Assembly (NCBI GenBank): GCA_002104985.1
Contig: MCGO01000070.1
Coordinates: 152,307 to 216,306, forward strand
Source of the DNA: Rhizoclosmatium globosum
Lineage: Eukaryota > Chytridiomycota > Chytridiomycetes > Chytridiales > Chytriomycetaceae
DNA: 64,000 bases
Reading direction: 5' to 3'
Below the pieces are notes generated by a model that made no database searches, had not been told where the DNA came from, and saw nothing but the letters and a program-made list of their open reading frames with translations. A program made the translations under genes and the position numbers. Below, piece after piece: positions 15,252 to 26,253 of the stretch; position 1 is the first letter of the stretch, and each line of letters begins with the position of its first letter.

Positions 15252-16956
15252 AAATCCATCCTACGTTAAAACAATTCGAGACGGGAGTTTGAACACAGAG
15301 CTTCTTGCACAGTGCCCCAAGTGTTACCAGAGGAAGCATTCCTCATCACACAGGACATGTCTAAATTAAGATTGAGAAAAGTAAGGAAAGAGACATTAGA
15401 ACTCCAGCCACGCGCTCTGTTCAATATTACAATTTATACTGATATTTGATTATGTATATATATTAAAACTCATCCAAACCGGAGACATCATTTACAACTG
15501 GTGACCTTGTGTGATCGATTGTATGCGAGCTGTCCCTGCTGGCGATCTAACTTCCGACTTCGCGACCTTCCGCAACTGTTCATTGCCAAAAAAGTAAAGA
15601 ATAGTACAATAAAAGCTCAGGATAATGATAGACCTCCTTTGAAATAACTTCGAAATCAAGACAACAACAAGCTCAAGTTCTTTCCCTCGTCTCTCACACC
15701 CACACCCACACACACACACACTCTCTCTCTCTCATCGATTTGCGTCTTGATTAAGCATATCTCTCCCAATCCATACCAACAGAGTCAAGGATTGATGAGT
15801 AATGCTGGCACATTCAATTGCAAGTCGACAACAGAAACCTATTTCCTGTGTCCAATAATGCGCTAACCCCTCAAACAAGCTGCTATTGACACACTCTAGG
15901 ACTTCCCTTTGGGTTTCAAGAGTTACGGGGGTGACTTAAGTCCACACTGTAAACTCAACTCAGCTCGTTTTCCCTCCAGAATTCACGTCCGCTCCTTGTG
16001 TATTGTCTCGAAAGCCGCTTGTTCCAAACAATGGTCGCTCTGCGACGGGTGAGTACTTCAGTCCATACCACGCTGTTGGTTGGATTCAATGCTAAAACTA
16101 AGTTAGGACCAGTTACAACTGAAAAGTATGAAATGTCTCGAAGCGACGCTGCAATTGCGTTCTACGCTGCAATTACGTTCTATTACAAGTCAGGTACTCC
16201 CTCCCTTTCACTTTCTCGTTGCTCAACATCTTAGTCCACTCTTTCGCAGTTGACAAGTAAAGTTGCGCTCGATTATTGGATCGGTACTTGTTTATTAAGT
16301 AAGCTAGTAAAAGTTGTGCAGTTATGTGTCTTATCGAGCTTTTAGATATAACATCGAAGTTCTATCTTTACCGTTCCGTTCACTTTCTTTGAGGTTGCGA
16401 AGTAGGAGAAGGGCCTTTGTCAGTGTACATCGAGCAGAAGTTGACGCCTGCACGGACATTCTCGCTGACAGCCGAACAGATTCCTTTGAAGGCCGTTGCC
16501 CTGAAACTGGAGACTTGGTGCCAGTTTAACTCGTTTGAACAACACTTTTAATCACATGGCGTCGCCAAAGTTGGACATCGTCGGATTCGTACAACAACAC
16601 ACTCGACGAACCAGGTGCTGCCATGTTCCATGCGCTGAAACCGGGCAAATGCTTCACATGGAGAAGTTGTCGAATTGGACGAGGTTGGAGACTAAAAGGT
16701 GAGTGTAAGAGGAGGGGAGGGGTGTACCTTTGTCTTCCGTGTATGGATGACTGTCGATTTCAAGTTCTTGGTTGATGCCTCTGGTTTATTTTCCGAGGGG
16801 CCAAATTCCAGTTGACTTTGGTGTGGTAAGTTAAGTTAAAACATTTCATCTTTGATTTCATTCGGTTCTTGAAATAAATAATATAACCAATACAAATCAT
16901 TTCCATCTCTTTGTCATGTGGCTGCATCCCAAAATAAGAGATGAGGAACTGAAACA
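15252..16956. other. Intergenic stretch, no gene recognised
   Basis: This stretch of 1.7 kb between the two fold-back elements has only short, low-quality open frames. It contains the CA/CT microsatellite listed separately. I see no RNA gene or recognisable protein remnant. Confidence 0.45.
15691..15733. repeat. (CA)n-(CT)n microsatellite
   Basis: A run of CACACC and CACA units passes directly into nine CT units. It is a compound simple repeat with no coding content. Confidence 0.95.
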
Positions 16957-17158
16957 AACCCTGCTCTGTAGGGATTCTGTGGAAGAGTCTGGCAGAAATC
17001 CAACAGAGTTTCCTGCGGAATTCCGACAGAGCAGCTCTGTTGAAATTCCGGCAGATAACCTTCTGTGGGAACTCTGTGGTGTAACCCGTCGGAATTCCAG
17101 CCGGATTTTTCGACAGAATTCCGACAGAGTTCCAACAGAATTCCTGCAGAACAGGGTT
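16957..17158. mobile_element. Fold-back (MITE-like) element, copy 2
   Basis: About 202 bp is bounded by terminal inverted repeats. The left end, 16957-16980, starts AACCCTGCTCTGTAGG. The right end, 17135-17158, reads on the other strand AACCCTGTTCTGCAGG. Twenty-one of the first 24 positions match. The interior is a series of imperfect palindromic units of the type GGAATTCCGACAGAG. No open frame and no clear target-site duplication are visible. The palindromic structure and the second copy at 15049-15251 support a non-autonomous transposable element. The superfamily is unknown. Confidence 0.65.
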
Positions 17159-17639
17159 AGCGGTGTAGTTTCGTGTTGTTTAATCTGAGACCACGTGGAT
17201 TATTAGTCAAGTCTTATCTCATCTCCAACCTACTTATGTAAGGTCAAATGTGCACGTTTTGTCGTTTTCATTTAACGTAAAACTGAGTAAAATAAAAACG
17301 AAAATTCGGATTGCTTTTGCACTTTTGCATTTTTCCTTTGATGTATTTGTTCTTGTTGATTTTTACATATTGACAAGCAATTTTGTTTCTGCACATCAGG
17401 GTTCAAATTTCGTCTGTCGCGACAGACATCTTGAACTCCGTGAGTCAGGCATTGTCGCAATTGTGCAAAAAGTGAGCCTTATACTGTCAGTGTGATATGA
17501 AACTTTCACTATTAAGGTAGTTTTTGAGATTCTGTGAAAATGATTTTGGGATTGAACAGTCAGAGTGATACATTTTGTATCATGTACTTCCACTCATGAT
17601 TCAAACAAATCATTGAATAAAATAGACAAACAGGGAAAC

Positions 17640-18330
17640 ATTTAGTGTAGCGAGCAGTGAAACCGATGACTTTCCGAGAGAAATCAACAAAATAGAAATT
17701 AATTAAATAGGTCGAGGTACTCGTGAACCAGAGGAAATAGAAAAGGTTCGAGCGCCACAAGCAATGAAAGGGACGGAAGACGGCTGAGCGCCTGAAAGGC
17801 GCGAAGGAGTCTGGAGTTAATTCTGGAACAGGCAAAAAAGGAGGGGGGCGAGCGCAGCGAGCAATGAAACAAACGAAGTCAGGGGAGAACATCAACAATG
17901 AAATTGAAATAAACTCAAAAACGAGTTGACTTGCCATAGGGACCTTTTTGAACTATGCTTTTTGGGAATGGCGAACAGAGTGAGCAGTGAAACAGACGTT
18001 ACTGTGCCTTAACTTGTGAATTAGGGCTATGGAGTCTGGAATTAATGTGTGAATCAAGAGGGATGAAGGGCAGGAAAACCAACAAAGTCAATAGAGAACT
18101 CAACTAAATAGAAATAAACTCGAAAGAGGAAAAAGGGAAGGCGAGCAGTGAAACGGACGACTGAGCGCCTGAAAGGCGCGAAGGAATCTGGAGTTACTTG
18201 GTGAAACAAGCACAAAGGAGGGGCAGCAAACGTAGAAACAAACGAAGTCAGGAAGAGAAAATCAATTAAATAGAAATGAACTCAAAAGCGAGCGGTGCCG
18301 TAGAGCATTGTGTTTTAGAGATGCGAGCGA
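17640..18330. repeat. Three diverged copies of a GAGC-rich repeat
   Basis: Blocks near 17745-17925, 17968-18128 and 18138-18290 share GCGAGCAGTGAAAC, GCGCCTGAAAGGCGCGAAGG, TCTGGAGTTA, ACAAACGAAGTCAG and TAAATAGAAAT-AACTC. Copies 1 and 3 are about 377 bp apart and the middle one is the most degraded. The GAGCG-AGCGAGC signature relates them to the intronic repeats at 27290-28085 and 51435-51670. There is no coding function; CTGAAAGGCGCG contains a small hairpin. Confidence 0.7.
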
Positions 18331-18779
18331 AGCAAGCAGTGACACGAACAGCAGAGAACTACACGCCTTTACTTGTGCATAGATAAGGGTAGAACGGATA
18401 GTGTCTGATGATGAAGATCCATTCGTGTCATGATTTGTTCTTTTCAATCTTGTCTTTATTTCTTAAGGGTACATTAACGAACATGATCAGTGTAGAAGCG
18501 GTAGCGGGCCTGTACTATTATTGAGTGTCGGATCGAGAAACGGAAATGCTGCGCTTTGGGCACCCGTGGTGTGCCGCCTTGCCCGTCTCGATCTCATTTA
18601 GCAACAAAAATCCGGAACAATCCAAATCTTATTTATACCTGGCAAGCTTCGCGTGCACCGAGGAGTTGTTAAAGGTGGCAGGTCTCTATGTCACATGTGA
18701 AGTGGTGCCTCTCACTCAAATTTTTGCAGTTGATCACGTCTCATCACCTGATCTCAGGTTCTAAGCCAGCTTGAATCGA

Positions 18780-18787
18780 TATAAATA
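18780..18787 (+). promoter_or_regulatory. TATA box of the chitinase gene
   Basis: TATAAATA lies 47 bp before the chitinase ATG. This is one of the few clean TATA elements in the window and suits a strongly, conditionally expressed secreted enzyme. Confidence 0.55.
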
Positions 18788-18833
18788 CCACGTTCTCGCC
18801 GTCTCCTTTACAGCATTAATCAACAACTCTCCT

Positions 18834-20821
18834 ATGAAGCTCACTCTCATCGCCGCAACTCTTGTTGCTGTTTCTCAAGCCCAGACTGCTTGTGCCCCAC
18901 CATATGACTCTACTAAGACTTATCTTAAGGGAGACGTTGCCAGCGTTAACGGAGTCAACTACGTCGCCAACTGGTGGTCTCAAAACAATGATCCAACTGC
19001 CAACTCCGGTTCTTGGGGGCAGTGGACCAACCAAGGCCCTTGTGGATCCGGACCAGCCACAACCACCGCTGCTGCCGTCAAAACCACTACTACCACTATT
19101 GCTCCTGTTAAAACTACCACTGCGGCCGTTGTTCAAACTACCACCGCCGCCCAGGTCAAGACCACAACCACCGCTGCCCCTGTTACTACCACTGCCAACG
19201 TTGTGACTACTACTCAAGCGTCCAGCAACGTCGCGTGTTACCCCAACTGGACTGCCACTCCATTTGGTGCGGGTCAGATTCCATACAACACGGGAGACCT
19301 TGTTTCTTACAATGGCCAGAACTGGGTTGTCGGGTACCAAGGTGCTGCTGGACCACCGAACGCTGCTCCAGGTGCAGGTTGGACTCTCCAGGGACCATGT
19401 AACGGTTCCTTCCAGCACAAGCCATACACTACTCCAGGTGTTATCGGTTACTGGACTCAATGGTCCATGTACTCTCGTCGTCAGAATGCCATCGATAAGT
19501 TGGACTTGAGTGGATTCACTGGAATCAACTACGCGTTCGGTGAGTTTCCTTTTTTTTTGGATAATTGAGAATTCTTAACTTATTCTTGACAGTCAACGCG
19601 CTCGCCGATGGTTCCTTGCAGACTTTTGACTCCAACGCTGATCTCAACTACATGAGAAAGTTCACTGCCCTTCGTTACAAGTACCCCAACTTGAAGCCAA
19701 TCATCTCTATTGGCGGCTGGTCTGGTTCTCGTTACTTCTCTACCATCGCCAAGTCTGCCGCAACCATCCAGACTTTCGTCAAGAACGTTCACACCTTCTT
19801 GGACACTGAAGGTTTCGATGGTGTTGACATTGACTGGGAGGTGTGTAAACCGTCAAAACAAAAAAGTGATTCATTAACTGGCTACTTAATTAGTACCCTG
19901 GAGGTGGAGGTCTCGACTGTAACGCGGTCGACCCAGCGGATGTTTCCAACTTTGTAAACCTCCTTGCTGCACTCCGTGCCGAGCTCGGCCCCACTCGTAC
20001 CATTTCTTTGGCTGTCTCTGCCGAAGTCAATCGTTACGTTGACGGCAACACCAAGGTCAACCGTATTCCAGACATTCTCAAGTATGTTTCGTACATCCAG
20101 ATCATGTCTTACGACTTCTACGGATCCTGGAACTCTTACTCTGACTTTGTAAGTACTATAAAAACGCGTCAAGATTAGTATTAACATCACATAGAACTCG
20201 CCATTGTTTTCTCCAAGAAACGGTACTAGCGACCCAGTCGAGCCACCTGCCAACAGCGCCGGATACAGTCAGCCACTCTCTATCTCTGCCGCTGTCAACG
20301 CTTGGATTGCTGCCGGTGCCAAGCCATCTCAGCTTACCAGTGGTCTCGCCTTCTACGGTCGTTCCTGGTCAGTCACCTCCAACGTCAACAATGGCCTCTA
20401 CCAGCCTTGCAAGGCTGCTGATGGAAACACTGGATGTGGAGTTATTGGAGACTACCTTGATGCTGCCAAGTGGAAGGATCCATGCGGTGGAGAATACAAC
20501 TCTGGTGTCTGGATGTACAACAACTTGCGTGGAGCTACCAACACCAACGGTCAGCAAGCTGCTGCTCCTCTTGCTTCTGGTGCTACTACTGGCTCGAACG
20601 GATGGACTCGTCAGTACTTTGACTTTGCTCAAAACCCTACCGTCTATTCCCCAAGCTACTTGAACAGACCAACTATTGTCTCTTACGACGACCCAGTTTC
20701 CATCAAGGCTAAGGCTCAGTGGTCCAAGAATGCTGGTCTCGGAGGAGTTATGATCTGGGAGTTGTCTCAGGACTACAACCTTGAGTTGATCACTGCTACC
20801 AAGGCCGGATGGGGCATCTAA
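18834..20821 (+). CDS. Secreted GH18 chitinase with two CBM5/12-type modules
   Basis: Four exons (18834-19539, 19593-19840, 19894-20148, 20195-20821) give 611 residues. The start at 18834 was chosen over an in-frame Met at 18771 because it exposes a classic signal peptide (residues 1-17, ending SQAQ). A chitin-binding CBM5/12-like module with the AxWW-type motif ANWWSQ occupies about residues 18-70. A Thr/Ala/Val-rich, probably O-glycosylated linker follows to about 130. A second, more diverged CBM-like module spans 134-189, and a GH18 barrel starts near 201. The catalytic signature DGVDIDWE is at 311-318, with E318 the acid/base, and SIGGW is present. It should hydrolyse chitin outside the cell or in wall remodelling. 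The late barrel motif MSYDFYG is intact. Confidence 0.95.
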
Positions 20822-21984
20822 ACAAATCTCCTGAGCTATTTTGTTTTTGCTTACCTAGTTACTTTTCGAATATTCGTGATTTCTCTATGAACCCAATAAA
20901 TGACGCTGTTCATCTAGCATCGTTGGTGTGTGTAATCCATTACTCGTGATACGTAGACCAATGAAAATGAGTAATTACGAAAAGGAAATTACGAGGCGAC
21001 GCCTTAGCGTTAGATTGTTCGAAATAAATTGGGTTCTTGCCATGGCTTTCTGCCACTTAATTTTGTTTTGGTTTTTCGTTTGAAACCCCTCATTATTCAA
21101 CAACCCATAAGCCCAGTACTGATGCCAAACTAGCTTTCTTATATCAAAATTAAAAGTCACTTATTAATCCATGCTCAAACCAAAAATATCTGCTTATCCA
21201 AACCCCTCACCTTTAATACAATTTCCCCACCTTATTTCGTATCTGATACTTGGACTTCTCCAAACAGATTCACCTTCTACAGTAAGTTTTTGAGTACCTC
21301 ATTTTCGATCTGATTTTTATTAACCTATGCTTGCGCAGACTTGATTTCGACGGCACCAAATTCCGTTTCGTTGAAACGCGAGGACTGAGCCAGACTCTAA
21401 ATAAGATCGTTTTGGTACGAAATGCATTTGCGCATTCGTCATCAAGAGGGCTGACGGACGCCGCTGTATCGAGTTCGATCAAGTATGGAGGGGAGTTTTT
21501 GAATGTACTTGGGGCTGGTTTTGTCTTGCTTCAAGAGTTTGGAGATCTGAAAAGGCGATTCCAAGATATTGAATGACATGGAGTTTGCGCGAGGACAGAT
21601 TTTTCCAAAATGAAAAAATCATCAGTCTATTAGGTCAAGCTTTCCATTGCCATGGTAATAGTTCTTACCGTGGCTGTCAAATAGGTTTTATGTGGCGTAG
21701 GTGTTCAATAAGCTACTGACACAGCTTGCATCCTAATCTTTCAATGACACGCAAAGCTTGAGCAATTTTCTCAGAGCTCTCATGATTGTCTTACATTGTG
21801 TTTGATGTAAGACAAGTGTGAGAACCCTCATAAAACCGTGTCATTCTGTCATTCAACCTCGAAGGCCATTGATGATTCCGATTACTACTAAATTATATCA
21901 TATTGAAAGGTTGAAACAAACGTTGATTTTGATTTGTGCAGCCAATTATTGAAGAAGTGCTGGTCATAACTCCCTGTCTCCCAA
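20822..21984. other. Intergenic region after the chitinase
   Basis: About 1.16 kb. Just after the chitinase stop, AATAAATGA near 20893 is a likely poly(A) signal. One exon-like fragment is described separately at 21339-21576. The remainder is AT-rich with no recognised gene. Confidence 0.5.
21339..21576 (+). other. Exon-like fragment with an RNAFAH (Rx4H) motif
   Basis: An open frame of about 79 codons begins directly after a good acceptor (TGCGCAG), and a GTAAGT donor lies about 60 nt upstream at 21280, as in a spliced gene. The translation contains VLVRNAFAHSS, which fits the Rx4H pattern of HEPN-type domains, then a helix-like tail and a stop. No start codon or upstream coding exon could be found. 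It may be a gene remnant or a chance match. Confidence 0.25.
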
Positions 21985-22135
21985 ACTAACGAATACTACC
22001 CTCTGGGATGAGTTGAGGCAATTTCCATCATAATGACTAAATACTTTGCAGCAGCTTCTCTGTCACGAGTAACGACATACACAAAATTACTAATCCATGA
22101 GCATGTTTATTCAAGTGTCATGTTGTAAATAGAAT
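21985..22135. repeat. Outlying unit of the 126-bp repeat
   Basis: One diverged copy of the tandem unit stands apart from the main array. It is followed by about 270 bp of unrelated sequence. It keeps the segment GCAGCAGCTTCTCTGTCACG and TTTATTCAAGTGTCATG. Confidence 0.85.
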
Positions 22136-22404
22136 ATTTATAATACAATCGTGAAGATTGAGTGGACTTGATCGGATCGAGAGGAGCTTGGCTGCTACTC
22201 GAAACGGGAACAGATGGATTTCACATGTGATACGAGGTTGACTGAAAGGAACCAAAGCTCATGGGCTCGGGGACTTTTTGAAACAAAGACTCTTTATTCT
22301 CCGATCGCGAAACCAATAAATAGGTGAAGAAAAATACCAAAACAAAAACTATCTTGAAAAAGAACCTTTCAAACCAACCTCAAGACCTGACTGCGAGTTT
22401 ATAT

Positions 22405-24803
22405 CTCCAACATGTCATACCCTCTGGCATGAGCTGTGGTGCAATCTCCATCATAATGACAGAATGCTTCGCAGCAGCTTCTCTGTCACGAGTAACGACA
22501 TGCACAAAATTACTAATCCATGAATGTGTTTATTCAAGTGTCATGCCCTCTGGCATGAGCTGCGGGGCAATCTCCATCATAATAACAGAATGCTTTGCAG
22601 CAGCTTCTCTGTCACGAGTAACCACATGCACAAAATTACTAATCCATGAATGTGTTTATTCAAGTGTCATGCCCTCTGGCATGAGTTGAGGTGCAATCTC
22701 CATCATAATGACTGAATGCTTTTGTAGTAGCTTCTCTGTCACGAGTAACCACATGCACAAAATTACTAATCCATGAGTGTGTTTATTCAAGTGTCATGCC
22801 CTCTGGCATGAGTTGAGGTGCAATCTCCATCATAATGACTGAATGCTTCGCAGCAGCTTCTCTGTCACGAGTAACGACATGCACAAAATTACTCATCGAT
22901 GAGTGTGTTTATTCAAGTGTCATGCCCTCTGGCATGAGTTGAGGGGCGATTTCCATCATGATGACTAAATACTTTGCAGCAGCTTCTCTGTCACGAGTAA
23001 CGAAATGCACAAAATTACTAATCTGTGAATGTGTTTATTCAAGTGTCATACCCTCTGGCATGAGTTGAGGTGCTGTCTCCATCATAATGACAGAATGCTT
23101 TGCAGCAGCTTCTCTGTCACGAGTAACGACATGCACAAAATTACTAATCTGTGAATGTATTTATTCAAGTGTCATGTCCTGTGGCATGAGATGAGGGGCA
23201 ATATCCATCATGATGACTAAATACTTTGCAGCAGCTTCTCTGTCACGAGTAACCACATGCACAAAATTACTAATCCATGAATGTGTTTATTCAAGTGTCA
23301 TGCCCTCTGGCATGAGCTGCGGGGCAATCTCCATCATAATAACAGAATGCTTTGCAGCAGCTTCTCTGTCACGAGTAACCACATGCACAAAATTACTAAT
23401 CCATGAATGTGTTTATTCAAGTGTCATGCCCTCTGGCATGAGCTGCGGGGCAATCTCCATCATAATAACAGAATGCTTTGCAGCAGCTTCTCTGTCACGA
23501 GTAACCACATGCACAAAATTACTAATCCATGAATGTGTTTATTCAAGTGTCATGCCCTCTGGCATGAGCTGCGGGGCAATCTCCATCATAATAACAGAAT
23601 GCTTTGCAGCAGCTTCTCTGTCACGAGTAACCACATGCACAAAATTACTAATCCATGAATGTGTTTATTCAAGTGTCATGCCCTCTGGCATGAGTTGAGG
23701 TGCAATCTCCATCATAATGACTGAATGCTTCGCAGCAGCTTCTCTGTCACGAGTAACGACATGCACAAAATTACTCATCGATGAGTGTGTTTATTCAAGT
23801 GTCATGCCCTCTGGCATGAGTTGAGGGGCGATTTCCATCATGATGACTAAATACTTTGCAGCAGCTTCTCTGTCACGAGTAACGAAATGCACAAAATTAC
23901 TAATCTGTGAATGTGTTTATTCAAGTGTCATACCCTCTGGCATGAGTTGAGGTGCTGTCTCCATCATAATGACAGAATGCTTTGCAGCAGCTTCTCTGTC
24001 ACGAGTAACGACATGCACAAAATTACTAATCTGTGAATGTATTTATTCAAGTGTCATGTCCTGTGGCATGAGATGAGGGGCAATATCCATCATGATGACT
24101 AAATACTTTGCAGCAGCTTCTCTGTCACGAGTAACCACATGCACAAAATTACTAATCCATGAATGTGTTTATTCAAGTGTCATGCCCTCTGGCATGAGCT
24201 GCGGGGCAATCTCCATCATAATAACAGAATGCTTTGCAGCAGCTTCTCTGTCACGAGTAACCACATGCACAAAATTACTAATCCATGAATGTGTTTATTC
24301 AAGTGTCATGCCCTCTGGCATGAGCTGCGGGGCAATCTCCATCATAATAACAGAATGCTTTGCAGCAGCTTCTCTGTCACGAGTAACCACATGCACAAAA
24401 TTACTAATCCATGAATGTGTTTATTCAAGTGTCATGCCCTCTGGCATGAGCTGCGGGGCAATCTCCATCATAATAACAGAATGCTTTGCAGCAGCTTCTC
24501 TGTCACGAGTAACCACATGCACAAAATTACTAATCCATGAATGTGTTTATTCAAGTGTCATGCCCTCTGGCATGAGCTGCGGGGCAATCTCCATCATAAT
24601 AACAGAATGCTTTGCAGCAGCTTCTCTGTCACGAGTAACCACATGCACAAAATTACTAATCTGTGAATGTGTTTATTCAAGTGTCATGTCCTCTGGCATG
24701 AGTTGAGGTGCAATCTCCATCATAATAACAGAATGCTTTGCTGCAGCTTCTCTCTCACGAGTAAACAAGGATACATTCACAAAAATACTAATCCATGAAT
24801 GTG
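22405..24803. repeat. 126-bp tandem array made from the DJ-1 gene tail (about 19 units)
   Basis: The motif GCAGCTTCTCTGTCACGAG recurs every 126 bp from about 22470 to 24740. Read on the minus strand, each unit carries codons for EAAAKHSVIM-EI-PQLMPEGMTLE, a TAA stop inside an AATAAA signal, and about 40 nt of downstream sequence. This is the same material as the end of the adjacent DJ-1 gene. Subtypes alternate: a block of seven units (882 bp) around 22900-23780 is repeated at 23790-24660, a higher-order repeat. Because 126 is divisible by three, long plus-strand frames appear, but they lack gene features. Confidence 0.95.
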
Positions 24804-24809
24804 TTTATT
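24804..24809 (-). terminator. Poly(A) signal overlapping the DJ-1 stop codon
   Basis: On the minus strand the gene ends CTTGAATAAACAC, so the TAA stop at 24805-24807 is part of AATAAA. The same fused stop/poly(A) motif is repeated in nearly every unit of the adjoining array. Confidence 0.5.
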
Positions 24810-26253
24810 CAAGTGTCATGCCCTCTGGCATAAGTTGAGGTGCAATTTCCATCATAATGACTGAATGCTTTGCAGCAGCTTCTCCAGCCACTTCTTGCAC
24901 AATTTCTAGAGCTGCTGTGACACCACATAATCCTGATTCAGCCACAAGGACCCGATCCACGCGACCCCAACCCGGATGCGACCTACTATGAGTCCTGATA
25001 CTTTGATCCAAAGCCCGAATCAAAGGCTTTTTGAGAGCCTTTTCGAGTGCAGCAATGACGGACCGACCTGAAACAAGAATGCGCGAGTCACTGTCAGGGC
25101 GGGAAGCAAAATCAAAGAGCTGCAGTTCCTCAAAGACATTTTTTGCAGCGATAGAGTCAATGTGAGTTGAATTTGGAATGTAAATGATGCGAGGACGGCC
25201 TTCGGTGTTTGGAAAGAAGGATTCGGGGGCAGTTGAGTCGGTGATTTCACGGTCACAGACGACACGGAGTGCAGACGAGTAAGAAGAGTTGGAAGATGTA
25301 GAGTCGCCACCGATTTGAATGATGAGGTTGGATTGTTCTGTGGATACGGGTGCAGGGTTGACTGCAATCAGTTCGAATTTGTGGGATTTGCTGAGGGGGA
25401 GGAGGGATTCGAGGACGCCTGCAAGATCAAGGGTGTCAAAGTGGGGGAAGAGAAGGATGGACAGGTCTGCATCTTTTGAGGATGCTGATGCGGGTTTCTC
25501 TGTTTCGAGAGGGACTAGGTATGGGGCCAAGAGGGAGAGACCCAGGCAGTGCAAGTACCCAAACCAAGACGAAGGACGAGGGTGTATTTTCGCGAATGGA
25601 TCGTGAGCATTTCCAAGTGGAGTGTAGAATGTTTGTTTCGCAACCTTGTCCGCAATCGCCTTCCCAAACAACTTTTCGCCAAGCACAAAAGCCATATCAA
25701 GCCCAGCCGAGACACCTGAGGCGGTAACAAACTTTCCGTCTTCGACAAAGCGCGCGTCGTGGATGTAGTCAACATTTGAGCCGTACGCAGCCATCGGGCC
25801 GAACCAGGCCTTGTTTGAAGTGGCGCGGCGGCCGTCGAGCAGACCGGCGGCAGCGAGGATGCTTGAGCCTGAGCAGACCGAGGCCACGAGAGTCGCTGTG
25901 TGAGCGACTTCTTCCACAAAGTCGAGAAGCGCCGTGTCTTTCGCCGCGACAAACGAGCCGATTCCGCCTGGAACCACGAGCACGTCAAGTGGCGGACACG
26001 TGGCGTACGAGTGGTGCGCAACAACGGGCTGGTGCGCGGTGCTCTCCACACTGCCGCCCTCAACTGGTCCCACCGTCACAAACTCGACTTGTTGTTGAGA
26101 GTGACTTGCCATCTTTAAAAGCACTGACATCGGACCCTGCACATCAAGCAGTTCCCAGCCGTAGTAGTACAGCCCTCCAATCAAAAGAGGTCGCGATGTC
26201 ATTGAAATGTCTTCTTTTGGAAAGTTGTTCCATCCACTTTTTCCTCCAGCCAA
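24805..26253 (-). CDS. Tandem DJ-1/PfpI-domain protein
   Basis: One exon encodes 482 residues, about twice the size of a single DJ-1 domain. The N-terminal half (about 20-230) is a DJ-1/PfpI domain of the isonitrile-hydratase-like type: VVPGG near 93-97, the nucleophile elbow SVCSGS with Cys127, and AAGLLDGRRATSNK after it. The C-terminal half starts again with ILLFPHFDTLDLAG and ends with GLCGVTAALEIVQEVAGE, typical of the last helix of this fold, but its elbow cysteine is not evident. The second domain looks like a degenerate duplicate. Substrate is unknown; amidase, hydratase or glyoxalase roles exist in the family. Met18 is an alternative start. No introns are seen, in contrast to most neighbours. 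Confidence 0.85.
   Translation of the reverse strand: MAGGKSGWNNFPKEDISMTSRPLLIGGLYYYGWELLDVQGPMSVLLKMASHSQQQVEFVTVGPVEGGSVESTAHQPVVAHHSYATCPPLDVLVVPGGIGSFVAAKDTALLDFVEEVAHTATLVASVCSGSSILAAAGLLDGRRATSNKAWFGPMAAYGSNVDYIHDARFVEDGKFVTASGVSAGLDMAFVLGEKLFGKAIADKVAKQTFYTPLGNAHDPFAKIHPRPSSWFGYLHCLGLSLLAPYLVPLETEKPASASSKDADLSILLFPHFDTLDLAGVLESLLPLSKSHKFELIAVNPAPVSTEQSNLIIQIGGDSTSSNSSYSSALRVVCDREITDSTAPESFFPNTEGRPRIIYIPNSTHIDSIAAKNVFEELQLFDFASRPDSDSRILVSGRSVIAALEKALKKPLIRALDQSIRTHSRSHPGWGRVDRVLVAESGLCGVTAALEIVQEVAGEAAAKHSVIMMEIAPQLMPEGMTLE

Noticed and set aside
15240..15252. TTAGGG telomere-like sequence
   Set aside because: A single occurrence at the end of a fold-back element; no tandem telomeric repeats.
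15492..15719. 75-codon minus-strand frame
   Set aside because: It is partly translated from the CA/CT microsatellite and has no other support.
18816..19460. 214-codon minus-strand frame
   Set aside because: It is antisense to the chitinase linker; Ser/Gly-rich translation mirrors the Thr/Ala codons.
22324..24706. Plus-strand open frames of 121-204 codons across the tandem array, encoding 42-residue repeats
   Set aside because: The unit length (126 bp) is divisible by three, so any open frame repeats by necessity. They lack start context, introns or family features, and the meaningful coding sense is on the minus strand.
22405..24803. CRISPR-like array
   Set aside because: Units are 126 bp, contiguous without unique spacers, and derive from a neighbouring gene tail in a eukaryote.
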